A DNA stretch of 5,536 nucleotides from a bacterium (GTDB lineage Bacteria; Omnitrophota; Gorgyraeia; Gygaellales; UBA12090), in assembly GCA_004299495.1 (NCBI GenBank), contig SCPY01000145.1:1-5536 (forward strand). The letters are read 5' to 3'. The notes beneath the pieces are model-generated. The model saw only the letters and a list, made by a program, of their open reading frames with translations. It made no database searches and was not told where the DNA came from. Below are positions 1-5,536 of this stretch, piece by piece. Both the position numbers and the translations under genes were made by a program. How positions within the stretch are numbered: position 1 is the first letter of the stretch; every line of letters begins with the position of its first letter.

Positions 1-2
1 AT

Positions 3-257
3 TTACAGCTGGCTAATCCGGATTTATGTCAGAGCCTGGAAAAACTGGCCAAGGCCGGGTGCCGCAGGATAATAATTATTCCTTTTTTTCTCTTTGTGGG
101 CAATCATGTCAGCCGGGACATCCCGGAAATAATTGAGCGGGAAAAGAAAAGGTATCCGGATATCCGTTTTATCTATGCCGAGAATTTAGGCGCGGACAGC
201 CGCATAGCCGATATCGTCGCGGATAAAATAAAGGAGAATATGCATGAAGCCAATTAG
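3..257 (+). CDS. cbiX: Sirohydrochlorin cobaltochelatase CbiX, 3' end (5' truncated by window edge)
   Basis: An open frame runs from the window edge to a TAG at 255-257, giving 84 visible C-terminal residues. It looks like the C-terminal half of a CbiX-family chelatase: a hydrophobic strand ending in IIIIPFFLFVGNHVSRDIP (the His codon is 105-107), then a helix and a YAENLGADSRIADIV segment near the end. In this family the conserved His of the HV-x-x-DIP motif helps bind the metal. CbiX inserts Co2+ into sirohydrochlorin in the cytoplasm, the entry step of the early-cobalt B12 route. The N-terminal part with the other usual active-site His lies outside the window, so it is unclear whether this is the short or the two-domain form. 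The last 14 nt overlap cbiC, implying one transcript. Other chelatases (SirB) share this fold, but the cobalt gene neighbourhood favours CbiX. Confidence 0.85.
   Translation, partial: LQLANPDLCQSLEKLAKAGCRRIIIIPFFLFVGNHVSRDIPEIIEREKKRYPDIRFIYAENLGADSRIADIVADKIKENMHEAN
231..236 (+). promoter_or_regulatory. Ribosome binding site for cbiC
   Basis: AAGGAG lies 7 nt before the ATG at 244, inside the cbiX reading frame. It supports 244 as the cbiC start, even though another ATG (out of the cbiC frame, codon 240-242) sits just upstream. Confidence 0.75.
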
Positions 258-879
258 TGAGGGCCGCAGAATTGAGGGTAAGAGCTTTGAGATTATCGGC
301 GGCCTGCTTAAGAAAAGGGGGATACATTTATCGGGCGCGCGCAAGGCGGTGATTACCAGGGTAATCCATACCAGCGTGGATTTAGGCTATGCCGGGGATT
401 TGCTTTTTTCTCCCGGGGCGATTGAGTCCGGGATCAGGGCGATAAGGCAGGGCAAGAACATCGTGGTAGACTCCAGCATGGTTAAGGCCGGGCTTAACAA
501 GAATATCACTGCCAGCTTTAAAAATAGGATTATCTGCCGGATACACGACAAAGATGTTATAGGAAAGGCCGAGGAATTAAATCTTACGCGGGCTGTTGCG
601 GCGATGCGCAAGTCTCAAAGGGAAACCGGAGGGGGCATAATTGCTATCGGCAATGCCCCTACCGCGCTTTTTGAGCTCTGCGATTTGATTAAAGCTTCTA
701 AATCCAAACCCGCTCTGGTAGTGGGCATACCGGTAGGTTTTGTGGGTGCGGCAGAATCTAAAAAAGCCCTTCGAGCTTTGAAAATACCGTACATAACCAA
801 CAAGAGCCGTAAAGGCGGCAGCACAGTAGCCGCGGCAATAGTTAATGCCTTGCTCATTTTAGCAAGAGACAGGAGGTGA
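244..879 (+). CDS. cbiC: Cobalt-precorrin-8 methylmutase CbiC (CobH family)
   Basis: This 211-residue protein has the usual length for CbiC/CobH, the cytoplasmic enzyme that moves the C-11 methyl group to C-12 of (cobalt-)precorrin-8 to form cobyrinate. Visible family marks are the N-terminal IEGKSFEII segment, TRVIHTSVDLGYA around residues 38-50 with His42 at the place of the catalytic His of CobH (His43), the IVVDSSMVKAGL stretch near residues 73-84, the AIGNAPTAL loop near 134-142, VVGIPVGFVGAAESK near 158-172, and a C-terminal KGGSTVAAAIVNALL helix. The start at 244 fits both the AAGGAG site and the position of His42. It overlaps the end of cbiX by 14 nt. The methyl shift is shared by aerobic and anaerobic pathways; the neighbouring cbiX and cbiD point to the anaerobic one. 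The gene appears intact and lies upstream of the riboswitch, so it is not obviously under its control. Confidence 0.96.
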   Translation: MKPISEGRRIEGKSFEIIGGLLKKRGIHLSGARKAVITRVIHTSVDLGYAGDLLFSPGAIESGIRAIRQGKNIVVDSSMVKAGLNKNITASFKNRIICRIHDKDVIGKAEELNLTRAVAAMRKSQRETGGGIIAIGNAPTALFELCDLIKASKSKPALVVGIPVGFVGAAESKKALRALKIPYITNKSRKGGSTVAAAIVNALLILARDRR

Positions 880-884
880 AAAAC

Positions 885-1064
885 AATAGAGGGTAATTAA
901 AATGATTTTAACGGGAATAAGGATGTGGAAAGAGGTGGGAATCCTCTACTATCCGGTAACTGTGAGAGAAACGAAAGCCTAAAATATCCACTGCCTCCGT
1001 TTATAAGCGCGGAGGCGGGAAGGAAGGCGAGTAGGATGAGTCTTGAGTCAGGAAACCTCTTATT
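885..1064 (+). ncRNA. Cobalamin (adenosylcobalamin-type) riboswitch aptamer
   Basis: The space between cbiC and the barrel gene holds the conserved blocks of a B12 riboswitch in the right order. TTAACGGGAAT is at 908-918. A hairpin AGAGG/CCTCT (931-935 with 943-947) has the loop TGGGAAT, and GGAT (921-924) can pair with ATCC (951-954). CCGGTAACTGTGA is at 953-965 and CCACTGCC at 988-995. A 7-bp stem GCCTCCG/CGGAGGC (993-999 with 1010-1016) leads into GGCGGGAAGG at 1014-1023. The B12 box AGTCAGGAAACCTCTT is at 1046-1061. A closing P1 helix can form between about 885-892 and 1056-1064 with one bulge. The RNA senses intracellular cobalamin and normally lowers expression of the downstream genes when B12 is plentiful. 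No hairpin with a U-run follows, and the next gene's ribosome site begins 17 nt after the aptamer, which suggests control of translation. The aptamer edges are approximate. Confidence 0.93.
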
Positions 1065-1080
1065 CCTAAAACTTCCGAGT

Positions 1081-1087
1081 AAAGGAG
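1081..1087 (+). promoter_or_regulatory. Ribosome binding site and likely riboswitch expression platform
   Basis: AAAGGAG lies 6 nt before the ATG at 1094 and fixes that start. The purine-rich stretch from here into 1093 can pair weakly with pyrimidines just upstream (CTTC 1072-1075 with GAAG 1087-1090, or TTCCT 1063-1067 with AGGAA 1089-1093). Such pairing could hide the site when the aptamer is bound; the stems are short, so the exact switch structure is inference. Confidence 0.65.
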
Positions 1088-1093
1088 AAGGAA

Positions 1094-2035
1094 ATGAAAA
1101 GAGCAAAAACAGTATTTTTCTTATTTTTATTTTCATTATGGCTATTGCGCGGGGAGCGATTTGCCTTCGCGCACGGTGAGGCTGCCGGACTATCCGGTGA
1201 ATGGGAACCTGTTTCGGCGGGGCCGGTAACCACATGGACCGCGCCTCTGTGCGGCAAGGGTAAATTAGTAGCGCAGCCTTTTATGTTTTTTAACCGCACT
1301 CGCGGCGCCTTTAACGCCAACGGCCGCTATGACTCTTTACCCGCGGGAGACAGTAAGTACCAATTCCAGGAACAATTATTTCTGCAATACGGCTTAAGCG
1401 ACCTCTTGGAAATTGACGCTCAGTCAACCTATACGCAGAATTATATAAAGCAAGGCGGCGTTAAGGCGCATTCCCGAGGATTCGGCGATAGTTATCTTTT
1501 CTTGCGTTATTGCGCGCTTGAGGAAGAGCCATGGTTCGCGCATATGGCCCTGGTATCGCAATTAAAACTGCCCACAGGAAAATATCAAAAGGCCGATCCC
1601 GATAAGCTGGGGACGGACTTGACGGGAGCTGCCTCCGGAGGCGGCTCGTATGACCTTGGTATAGGGCTAAATTTGACTAAGAAGCATAAACCTTTTGTGT
1701 TCCACGCCGATGCGCTTTATAACTTCCCCCGGGAACGAAAGGTTGACGGTACAAAAACCGAATATGGCAGGTACCTGAATTACGACTTTGGAATGGAATA
1801 CTTTTTCGCGGGTAACTTTAATCTCATGCTTGAATACAATGGGTTCACGCAAACGGATAAGAGCCGGGATGGAGAAAGGATCCCGTCGTCAGATATCTCC
1901 TCCTTAATCATCGCTCCCGGTATCGGCTGGTCAAATGAAGTGATACAAGCGCTGATTTCCTATCAACGCGCCTTGACAGGAACGAATACCGATGCGAATG
2001 ATTCGGTGGCCTGTACCTTTGTTTACACTTTTTAA
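1094..2035 (+). CDS. Outer-membrane beta-barrel protein, candidate cobalt pore
   Basis: The 313-residue product begins with a Sec signal peptide: KRAK, a hydrophobic core at about residues 7-18, and an AFA cleavage site after Ala26. The rest alternates polar and hydrophobic residues in many short strands, has turns rich in Gly, Asp and Asn, and ends in FVYTF with a terminal Phe, the usual signal for outer-membrane barrel assembly. Segments such as LFLQYGLSDLLEIDAQ and the C-terminal SYQRALTGTNTDA resemble small barrels of the MetA-pathway/phenol-degradation transporter-like group (Phenol_MetA_deg); that match is from memory. No TonB box or plug domain is seen, and 287 mature residues suit roughly a 12-strand barrel. 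It is the first gene after the cobalamin riboswitch and 14 nt before cbiMN, so the context suggests a passive entry route for cobalt (or nickel) across the outer membrane. Barrel identity is fairly sure; the substrate is inference. Confidence 0.8.
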   Translation: MKRAKTVFFLFLFSLWLLRGERFAFAHGEAAGLSGEWEPVSAGPVTTWTAPLCGKGKLVAQPFMFFNRTRGAFNANGRYDSLPAGDSKYQFQEQLFLQYGLSDLLEIDAQSTYTQNYIKQGGVKAHSRGFGDSYLFLRYCALEEEPWFAHMALVSQLKLPTGKYQKADPDKLGTDLTGAASGGGSYDLGIGLNLTKKHKPFVFHADALYNFPRERKVDGTKTEYGRYLNYDFGMEYFFAGNFNLMLEYNGFTQTDKSRDGERIPSSDISSLIIAPGIGWSNEVIQALISYQRALTGTNTDANDSVACTFVYTF

Positions 2036-2043
2036 GGGGAGGG
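2035..2043 (+). promoter_or_regulatory. Ribosome binding site for cbiMN
   Basis: AGGGGAGGG starts within the TAA stop of the barrel gene and ends 6 nt before the ATG at 2050. This strong site supports the long form of CbiM, which includes its leader peptide, and keeps the two genes closely coupled. Confidence 0.7.
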
Positions 2044-2049
2044 ATAATA

Positions 2050-3108
2050 ATGACTAATCCAATAAAAAAGAGATTATTTGCCTACTTTTTACTTTCCGCT
2101 TCCTGCTTCCTGATTTTCACCGATACGGCTTTCGCGATGCATATCTCAGAAGGAATCTTGCCGCTGCCCTGGGCAGGCCTGTGGTTTTTAATAGCGCTGC
2201 CATTCTTGATAAAAGGAGTTGTTGATATAAAGAAAAAGGCAAAGGAAAACGCGAGTTTCAAGCCGCTCTTGGGCCTTATGGCAGCGGTAATCTTTGTTAT
2301 TTCCTGTATGCCTGTGCCGGTACCCACCGCCGGGACCTGTTCACATCCCGCGGGAACCGGAATCTCCGCGATTTTGGTGGGGCCGGTAATGAGCATATTT
2401 ATCACTTCAATCGCCCTTTTAATTCAGGCGCTTTTTTTAGCTCACGGCGGATTTACCACTTGGGGGGCAGATATAGTCTCAATGGGAGTGGGAGGGTCGT
2501 TCGCCGCTTATTTCGCCTTTAAAATCCTGCGCGGGCTAAAAGCCAATTTATTTATCAGCGGCTTTATCGCGGGAGTTTTAGCGGACTGGGTAACCTACAT
2601 AATTACTTCTTTTGAATTGGCTTTGGCGTTACACGGCACTAAACCGCTGGGCCCGCTCTTTACTGCGATTCTGGCCGCGTTTATCCCCACCCAATTACCG
2701 CTGGGCATATTGGAAGGATTCCTTACCGCGGGGATGATTGTTTTTGTGAGTAAGAGGAGGCCGGATATCCTGGCGGCATTAGGGGTGATAAAGGAAACAG
2801 CGTTGTCAAAAAATAAAGGCGCGATAGCGCGATGGGTAGTAATCTTGTTTTCTTTAGGGTTATCTGTTTCATCGGCGCGGGCTGAAAACAAATGGAGCGG
2901 GGTAGATGAAAGCGTGGTTGAAAAGGTGGCGCAAGAACACGGCAGGAGCGCTCTGACCCCCTTTATCAATACCGACCAGGGGGATTTGCTGCTTTTTGTT
3001 TTTCTTTTGGCTGGTGTTTTTGGGGGTTTTGTGTTAGGTTATCTCTGGAGAAAGCTTTTTGTGGAAAAAGACGGTTTAAAACATGATACGGGAACTATTC
3101 AGCGATAG
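2050..3108 (+). CDS. cbiM: Cobalt ECF transporter substrate-binding protein, CbiM-CbiN fusion
   Basis: The 352-residue protein is the cobalt-selective membrane core of a CbiMNQO importer. Residues 1-29 form a leader ending in AFA, so the mature chain should start MHISEGILP. In the related NikM structure the metal is held by the N-terminal Met-His and a second His; here these are Met30-His31 and His99 in CSHPAGTG (mature position 70). Further CbiM marks are LAHGGFTTWGADIVSMGVGG (130-149), LADWVTYIITS (177-187) and PLGILEGFLTA (217-227), within several membrane helices. After about residue 255 a second unit begins with a membrane helix (259-275), an external loop with WSGVDE (282-287), INTDQGDLLLF (306-316) and a last helix to about 337. 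This matches the two-helix layout of CbiN, normally a separate small subunit. The 3' end overlaps cbiQ by 26 nt. Nickel transport is possible for this family, but the B12 setting favours cobalt. Confidence 0.93.
   Translation: MTNPIKKRLFAYFLLSASCFLIFTDTAFAMHISEGILPLPWAGLWFLIALPFLIKGVVDIKKKAKENASFKPLLGLMAAVIFVISCMPVPVPTAGTCSHPAGTGISAILVGPVMSIFITSIALLIQALFLAHGGFTTWGADIVSMGVGGSFAAYFAFKILRGLKANLFISGFIAGVLADWVTYIITSFELALALHGTKPLGPLFTAILAAFIPTQLPLGILEGFLTAGMIVFVSKRRPDILAALGVIKETALSKNKGAIARWVVILFSLGLSVSSARAENKWSGVDESVVEKVAQEHGRSALTPFINTDQGDLLLFVFLLAGVFGGFVLGYLWRKLFVEKDGLKHDTGTIQR
2812..3069 (+). other. CbiN-like domain at the C-terminus of the CbiM fusion
   Basis: This marks residues 255-340 of the fusion. 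The order is helix, short extracytoplasmic loop, helix, then positively charged WRK on the cytoplasmic side, as in free CbiN, which triggers metal loading into CbiM. The loop has WSGVDE where Salmonella CbiN, from memory, has a GGSDGE-type segment, and QGDLLLF where CbiN has a SGEIESLLF-type segment. No separate cbiN is seen in the window, which supports the assignment. Confidence 0.8.
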
Positions 3109-3859
3109 CTTCGCCCTGAAAGAAAATTATCTTACCGGTATTGATGCCCGGATAAAGCTTCCCTTTATCATCGCGGCAATGTGCGTGTGCGTCTCATGCC
3201 TAAAAGGCGCCTTACCCCTAACGATAGCGGCGGCAGTGTTTTGTTTTTTGGGCAGCATTAAGATACCCTTGCGGGTTATGCTGGCAAGGGTATCTGCTCC
3301 GTTAGGGATTGCCATAATGGTAGTATTCCTGCAGGTGTTCTTTTCAGGAAAAAGCCCTATTATTAAAATCCAGCTATTCGGCCACACCTTGGTTGGGTAC
3401 AAGGAAGGCTTGGAATTGGGACTGTTGATTTTGTGCAGGGTGATAGGGAGCGTGTCATTGATTATTTTCCTAAGCATGACCACTTCACTTGATAAATTAC
3501 TTGCCGCGGCCAGGTATTTTAAGGTGCCGGCGACAGCGGTTGAGATTACGATGCTCGCGTATCGCTACATCTTTATGTTGTTTGAAGACGTCTCTATTGT
3601 GCGCCAGGCCCAAAAGATGCGTTTGGGCTATAGCTCGCCCTTAAAGAGCCTGCGCTCTATGGGCGAGCTTGCCGGAGCCGCTGTGATTAAGGCCTACGAC
3701 CAATCTTTGGCGATACAGGAAGCGATGATGCTTCGCGGTTATAAAGAAAGGATGATTTATAGCAGCGCGCCCCCCTATACCCGCAAAGACTTTGTCGCGG
3801 CGGCCATATTCAGCGCGGTTTTGTCGGCCTTGCTGCTCATAGCTCATTACAGCGTATGA
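3083..3859 (+). CDS. cbiQ: Cobalt ECF transporter transmembrane coupling protein CbiQ
   Basis: This is a 258-residue inner-membrane protein of usual CbiQ (EcfT) length. It links the CbiO ATPases to CbiM. The N-terminal LTGIDARIKLPF (17-28) is the conserved start of the family and supports the ATG at 3083. Hydrophobic helices follow at about 28-57, 72-87 and 108-131, with another at the C-terminus (about 237-254). The cytoplasmic part holds the two coupling helices with the Arg motifs that dock onto the ATPases: QAQKMRLGY (175-183, Arg180) and EAMMLRGY (213-220, Arg218-Gly219). The start lies inside the end of cbiMN (26-nt overlap) and has only weak Shine-Dalgarno sequence, so translation probably depends on ribosomes coming from cbiMN. 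The stop shares ATGA with cbiO. The gene appears intact. Confidence 0.94.
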   Translation: MIRELFSDSFALKENYLTGIDARIKLPFIIAAMCVCVSCLKGALPLTIAAAVFCFLGSIKIPLRVMLARVSAPLGIAIMVVFLQVFFSGKSPIIKIQLFGHTLVGYKEGLELGLLILCRVIGSVSLIIFLSMTTSLDKLLAAARYFKVPATAVEITMLAYRYIFMLFEDVSIVRQAQKMRLGYSSPLKSLRSMGELAGAAVIKAYDQSLAIQEAMMLRGYKERMIYSSAPPYTRKDFVAAAIFSAVLSALLLIAHYSV

Positions 3860-4704
3860 ATTTAAAAGAGAAAATACTCATAGAGACGGAGGCGCTCACG
3901 TTTAGCTATCCCGACGGTGTGCGGGCGCTTGAGGACATTAACTTATACATTAAAAAGGGCGAGTTTGTGGGGATATTAGGCGCGAATGGTTCCGGTAAAA
4001 CTACGCTATTACGGCTGTTAAACGGCTTGCTTAAGCCGGCCCAGGGAAAGGTGCGTCTGGAGCAAGAGGATACGCGCGGGATTAACAGGGACGCCTTATT
4101 TAGCAGGGTGTGCACCTGTTTTCAGAATCCCGACCATCAATTGTTCGCGCCTACGGTTGGCCTGGACATTGCCTTTGGCCCGGTTAATCTGGGCCTGCCA
4201 AAGGATGTGGTGCGCGCGCGGGTTGAAGGCGCGCTGAAGGACGTGGATATGTCCGGATATGATAATCGCGCCATCAACAGCCTAAGCTACGGCCAGAAAA
4301 AAAGGATTTGCCTGGCTGGAGTTTTGGCAATGGGGCCTGAGGTGATTTTGCTGGATGAGCCGACTTCTTCATTAGACCCAATGGGGGTTAACGCGATTAT
4401 GCGCCTTTTGAAGGACTTGAATAAGCGAAAAGGCGTAACCATGGTGATGTCCACGCATTCCATTGATTTGGTGCCGGTTTTTATTGACCGGGTGATTGTA
4501 TTGCACAAGGGAAGAATCGTCAGTGAAGGCACGCCCCGGGAAGTGTTTTCTGATTCCAAGAAGCTTAGTGACGCCAAATTGCGCCTGCCGCGTATCGGCG
4601 AGCTTTTTGATGTTTTAAGGAAGGAAGACGGCCTGGAGACGGACAATTTTCCCCTTACTGTGGGAGAAGCAAGGATTGAGTTAAAAAGCCTGTTAAATTT
4701 ATGA
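3856..4704 (+). CDS. cbiO: Cobalt ECF transporter ATP-binding protein CbiO
   Basis: This 282-residue ABC ATPase powers cobalt import on the inner face of the membrane, presumably as a homodimer since only one ATPase gene is present. All nucleotide-binding motifs are intact: Walker A GANGSGKTT (42-50), Q-loop Gln90 in FQNPDHQLF, signature LSYGQKKR (143-150), Walker B VILLDEP (163-169) with catalytic Glu168, D-loop SSLD (171-174) and switch His201 in STHSIDL. FQNPDHQLFAPTV is typical of the cobalt/ECF ATPase group. The C-terminal tail after about residue 240 (LRLPRIGELFDVL, then PLTVGEA) is also CbiO-like. The signature has Tyr in place of the commoner Gly, a position that varies in this family. 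Start and stop both share ATGA with the flanking genes, and no clear ribosome site is seen, pointing to reinitiation after cbiQ. Confidence 0.95.
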   Translation: MNLKEKILIETEALTFSYPDGVRALEDINLYIKKGEFVGILGANGSGKTTLLRLLNGLLKPAQGKVRLEQEDTRGINRDALFSRVCTCFQNPDHQLFAPTVGLDIAFGPVNLGLPKDVVRARVEGALKDVDMSGYDNRAINSLSYGQKKRICLAGVLAMGPEVILLDEPTSSLDPMGVNAIMRLLKDLNKRKGVTMVMSTHSIDLVPVFIDRVIVLHKGRIVSEGTPREVFSDSKKLSDAKLRLPRIGELFDVLRKEDGLETDNFPLTVGEARIELKSLLNL

Positions 4705-5536
4705 ACTCTATAGCTCTGCAGCTCAAAAAAGGCTATACCACCGGCACCTGCGCCCAGGCCGCGGCAAAGGCAGCCGCGGTTATGCTTACTACAGGAAAGA
4801 TGTTAGAGTCGGTTGAAGTGGAAATTGCCTGCGGCAATGTGTTGAATATCGTGTTGTGCGATCAGGAAATTACTCCAGAATACGCCAGATGCGCGGTGAT
4901 TAAGGATTCCGGGGATGACCCGGATATTACCCATGGGGCCAAAATCGTTGCCGAGGTAAGGCCGGCGTCAAAAGCGGGTATTCTTATTAAGGGAGGCATT
5001 GGCATTGGCAGGGTAACCAGGCCCGGCTTGCCTGTCTCTGTGGGTGAATACGCGATTAATCCCGTGCCGCGTAAGATGATTGTTAGGGAGTTGTCGCCAT
5101 ACTTAGCTTATTTTCAAGGCATAGAGGTTGTTATCAGCGTTCCTCGGGGCGAAAAGCTGGCGAAGCAAACATTTAACCCTCGCCTGGGCATAGAGGGCGG
5201 TATTTCCATATTAGGAACTACCGGAATTGTTGAGCCAAAGTCTTTATCCGCGTATCAGGCTTCTTTGTCCCTGCAATTGGACGTGATTAAGGCCTCCGGC
5301 AGCATCAGGGTGGCATTGGTTCCGGGATATGTGGGAGAGAAATTCTGCAAAGAGGCGTTAGGCATAAAAGATGATATAATAGTCAAGTCCGGCGACCACA
5401 TCGGTTTTATGTTTGAGGAGTGCGCCAAAAAGGGGATTAAGGAAGTGGTTTTTGCCGGGCACATCGGGAAATTGGTTAAGGTGGCCAACGGCCAGTTTAA
5501 CACCCATTGCCGGCATGGCGATGGGCGTTTGGAAAC
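4701..5536 (+). CDS. cbiD: Cobalt-precorrin-5B C1-methyltransferase CbiD, 5' part (3' truncated by window edge)
   Basis: The frame opens at the ATG shared with the cbiO stop and stays open to the window end, giving 278 residues; full CbiD proteins have about 360, so roughly the last fifth is missing. CbiD uses S-adenosylmethionine to methylate C-1 of cobalt-precorrin-5B in the anaerobic B12 pathway and is not related in sequence to the aerobic CobF enzyme. Clear family blocks are GYTTGTCAQAAAKAA (11-25), VIKDSGDDPDITHG (66-79), GGIGIGRVTRPGLPV (98-112), AINPVPR (118-124), GISILGTTGIVEP (167-179), GHIGKLVKVANG (253-264) and FNTHCRHGDGRLE (266-278). It has no obvious ribosome site of its own, so translation is probably coupled to cbiO. 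It returns the operon to ring synthesis after the transport genes. Confidence 0.96.
   Translation, partial: MNSIALQLKKGYTTGTCAQAAAKAAAVMLTTGKMLESVEVEIACGNVLNIVLCDQEITPEYARCAVIKDSGDDPDITHGAKIVAEVRPASKAGILIKGGIGIGRVTRPGLPVSVGEYAINPVPRKMIVRELSPYLAYFQGIEVVISVPRGEKLAKQTFNPRLGIEGGISILGTTGIVEPKSLSAYQASLSLQLDVIKASGSIRVALVPGYVGEKFCKEALGIKDDIIVKSGDHIGFMFEECAKKGIKEVVFAGHIGKLVKVANGQFNTHCRHGDGRLE

Noticed and set aside
902..982. Possible 26-codon leader peptide starting at the ATG inside the aptamer
   Set aside because: The strong Shine-Dalgarno at 871-879 is 22 nt away, too far for normal initiation, and the codons coincide with conserved riboswitch bases, which explains the sequence.
993..1016. GC-rich hairpin as an intrinsic terminator after cbiC
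   Set aside because: The GCCTCCG/CGGAGGC stem is followed by GGGAAGG, not a U-run, and fits an internal helix of the cobalamin aptamer.
925..1179. Plus-strand open frame (GTG start) across the cbiC-barrel gap
   Set aside because: It runs through the conserved riboswitch blocks and then overlaps the barrel gene's signal peptide in another frame; there is no ribosome site suited to its start and the product resembles no family I know.
897..1320. Minus-strand open frames opposite the riboswitch and the barrel start
   Set aside because: They are antisense shadows of the aptamer and the barrel gene, with composition dictated by the plus-strand features and no recognisable domains.
4282..4305. 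CbiO signature LSYGQ as a possible loss of ATPase function
   Set aside because: The third position of the LSGGQ motif varies naturally in cobalt-type ABC ATPases, and Walker A, Walker B, the Q-loop and the switch His are all intact.
4701..5536. Apparent long gene-free stretch at the end of the window with only a small minus-strand open frame (5255-5503)
   Set aside because: The plus strand is an uninterrupted cbiD frame cut by the window edge; the minus-strand frame is its shadow.

Overview
The window is a compact, single-strand (+) block of anaerobic cobalamin (B12) genes joined to a cobalt uptake system. In order it reads: cbiX (3' end only), cbiC, a cobalamin riboswitch, an outer-membrane beta-barrel gene, a cbiM-cbiN fusion, cbiQ, cbiO, and cbiD (5' part only). 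All eight elements point the same way and almost every base is accounted for. The only gap above 200 bases, between cbiC and the barrel gene, is filled by the riboswitch.

Biosynthesis genes flank the block. CbiX loads cobalt into sirohydrochlorin, CbiD methylates C-1 of the corrin ring and CbiC catalyses the late 1,5-methyl shift that gives cobyrinate. CbiX and CbiD belong to the early-cobalt (anaerobic) pathway, so the organism probably makes its corrin ring de novo without oxygen. The central genes would bring in the metal. The barrel is a candidate pore across the outer membrane. CbiMN is the substrate-binding core of an energy-coupling-factor (ECF) type cobalt transporter, CbiQ its transmembrane coupling subunit and CbiO its ATPase. 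Imported cobalt could then go straight to CbiX.

The genes are tightly coupled. cbiX/cbiC overlap by 14 nt, cbiMN/cbiQ by 26 nt, and cbiQ/cbiO and cbiO/cbiD each share an ATGA. Strong Shine-Dalgarno sites occur only before cbiC, the barrel gene and cbiMN, so cbiQ, cbiO and cbiD probably rely on translational coupling. The riboswitch sits only about 30 nt upstream of the barrel start codon, with no terminator between, which suggests control of translation of the transport segment.

The C-terminal-aromatic beta-barrel with a signal peptide implies a Gram-negative (diderm) bacterium, and the pathway suggests an anaerobe. Base composition looks moderate and even throughout, with no sign of recent insertion: no transposase, integrase, tRNA, rRNA, CRISPR or repeat array was seen. 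The phylum cannot be fixed from this window; an anaerobic environmental lineage such as Omnitrophota or a deltaproteobacterium-like group is only a guess.

No wholly new system is evident. The part that seems least described is the non-TonB-type barrel as first gene of a B12-riboswitch-controlled cobalt uptake unit.
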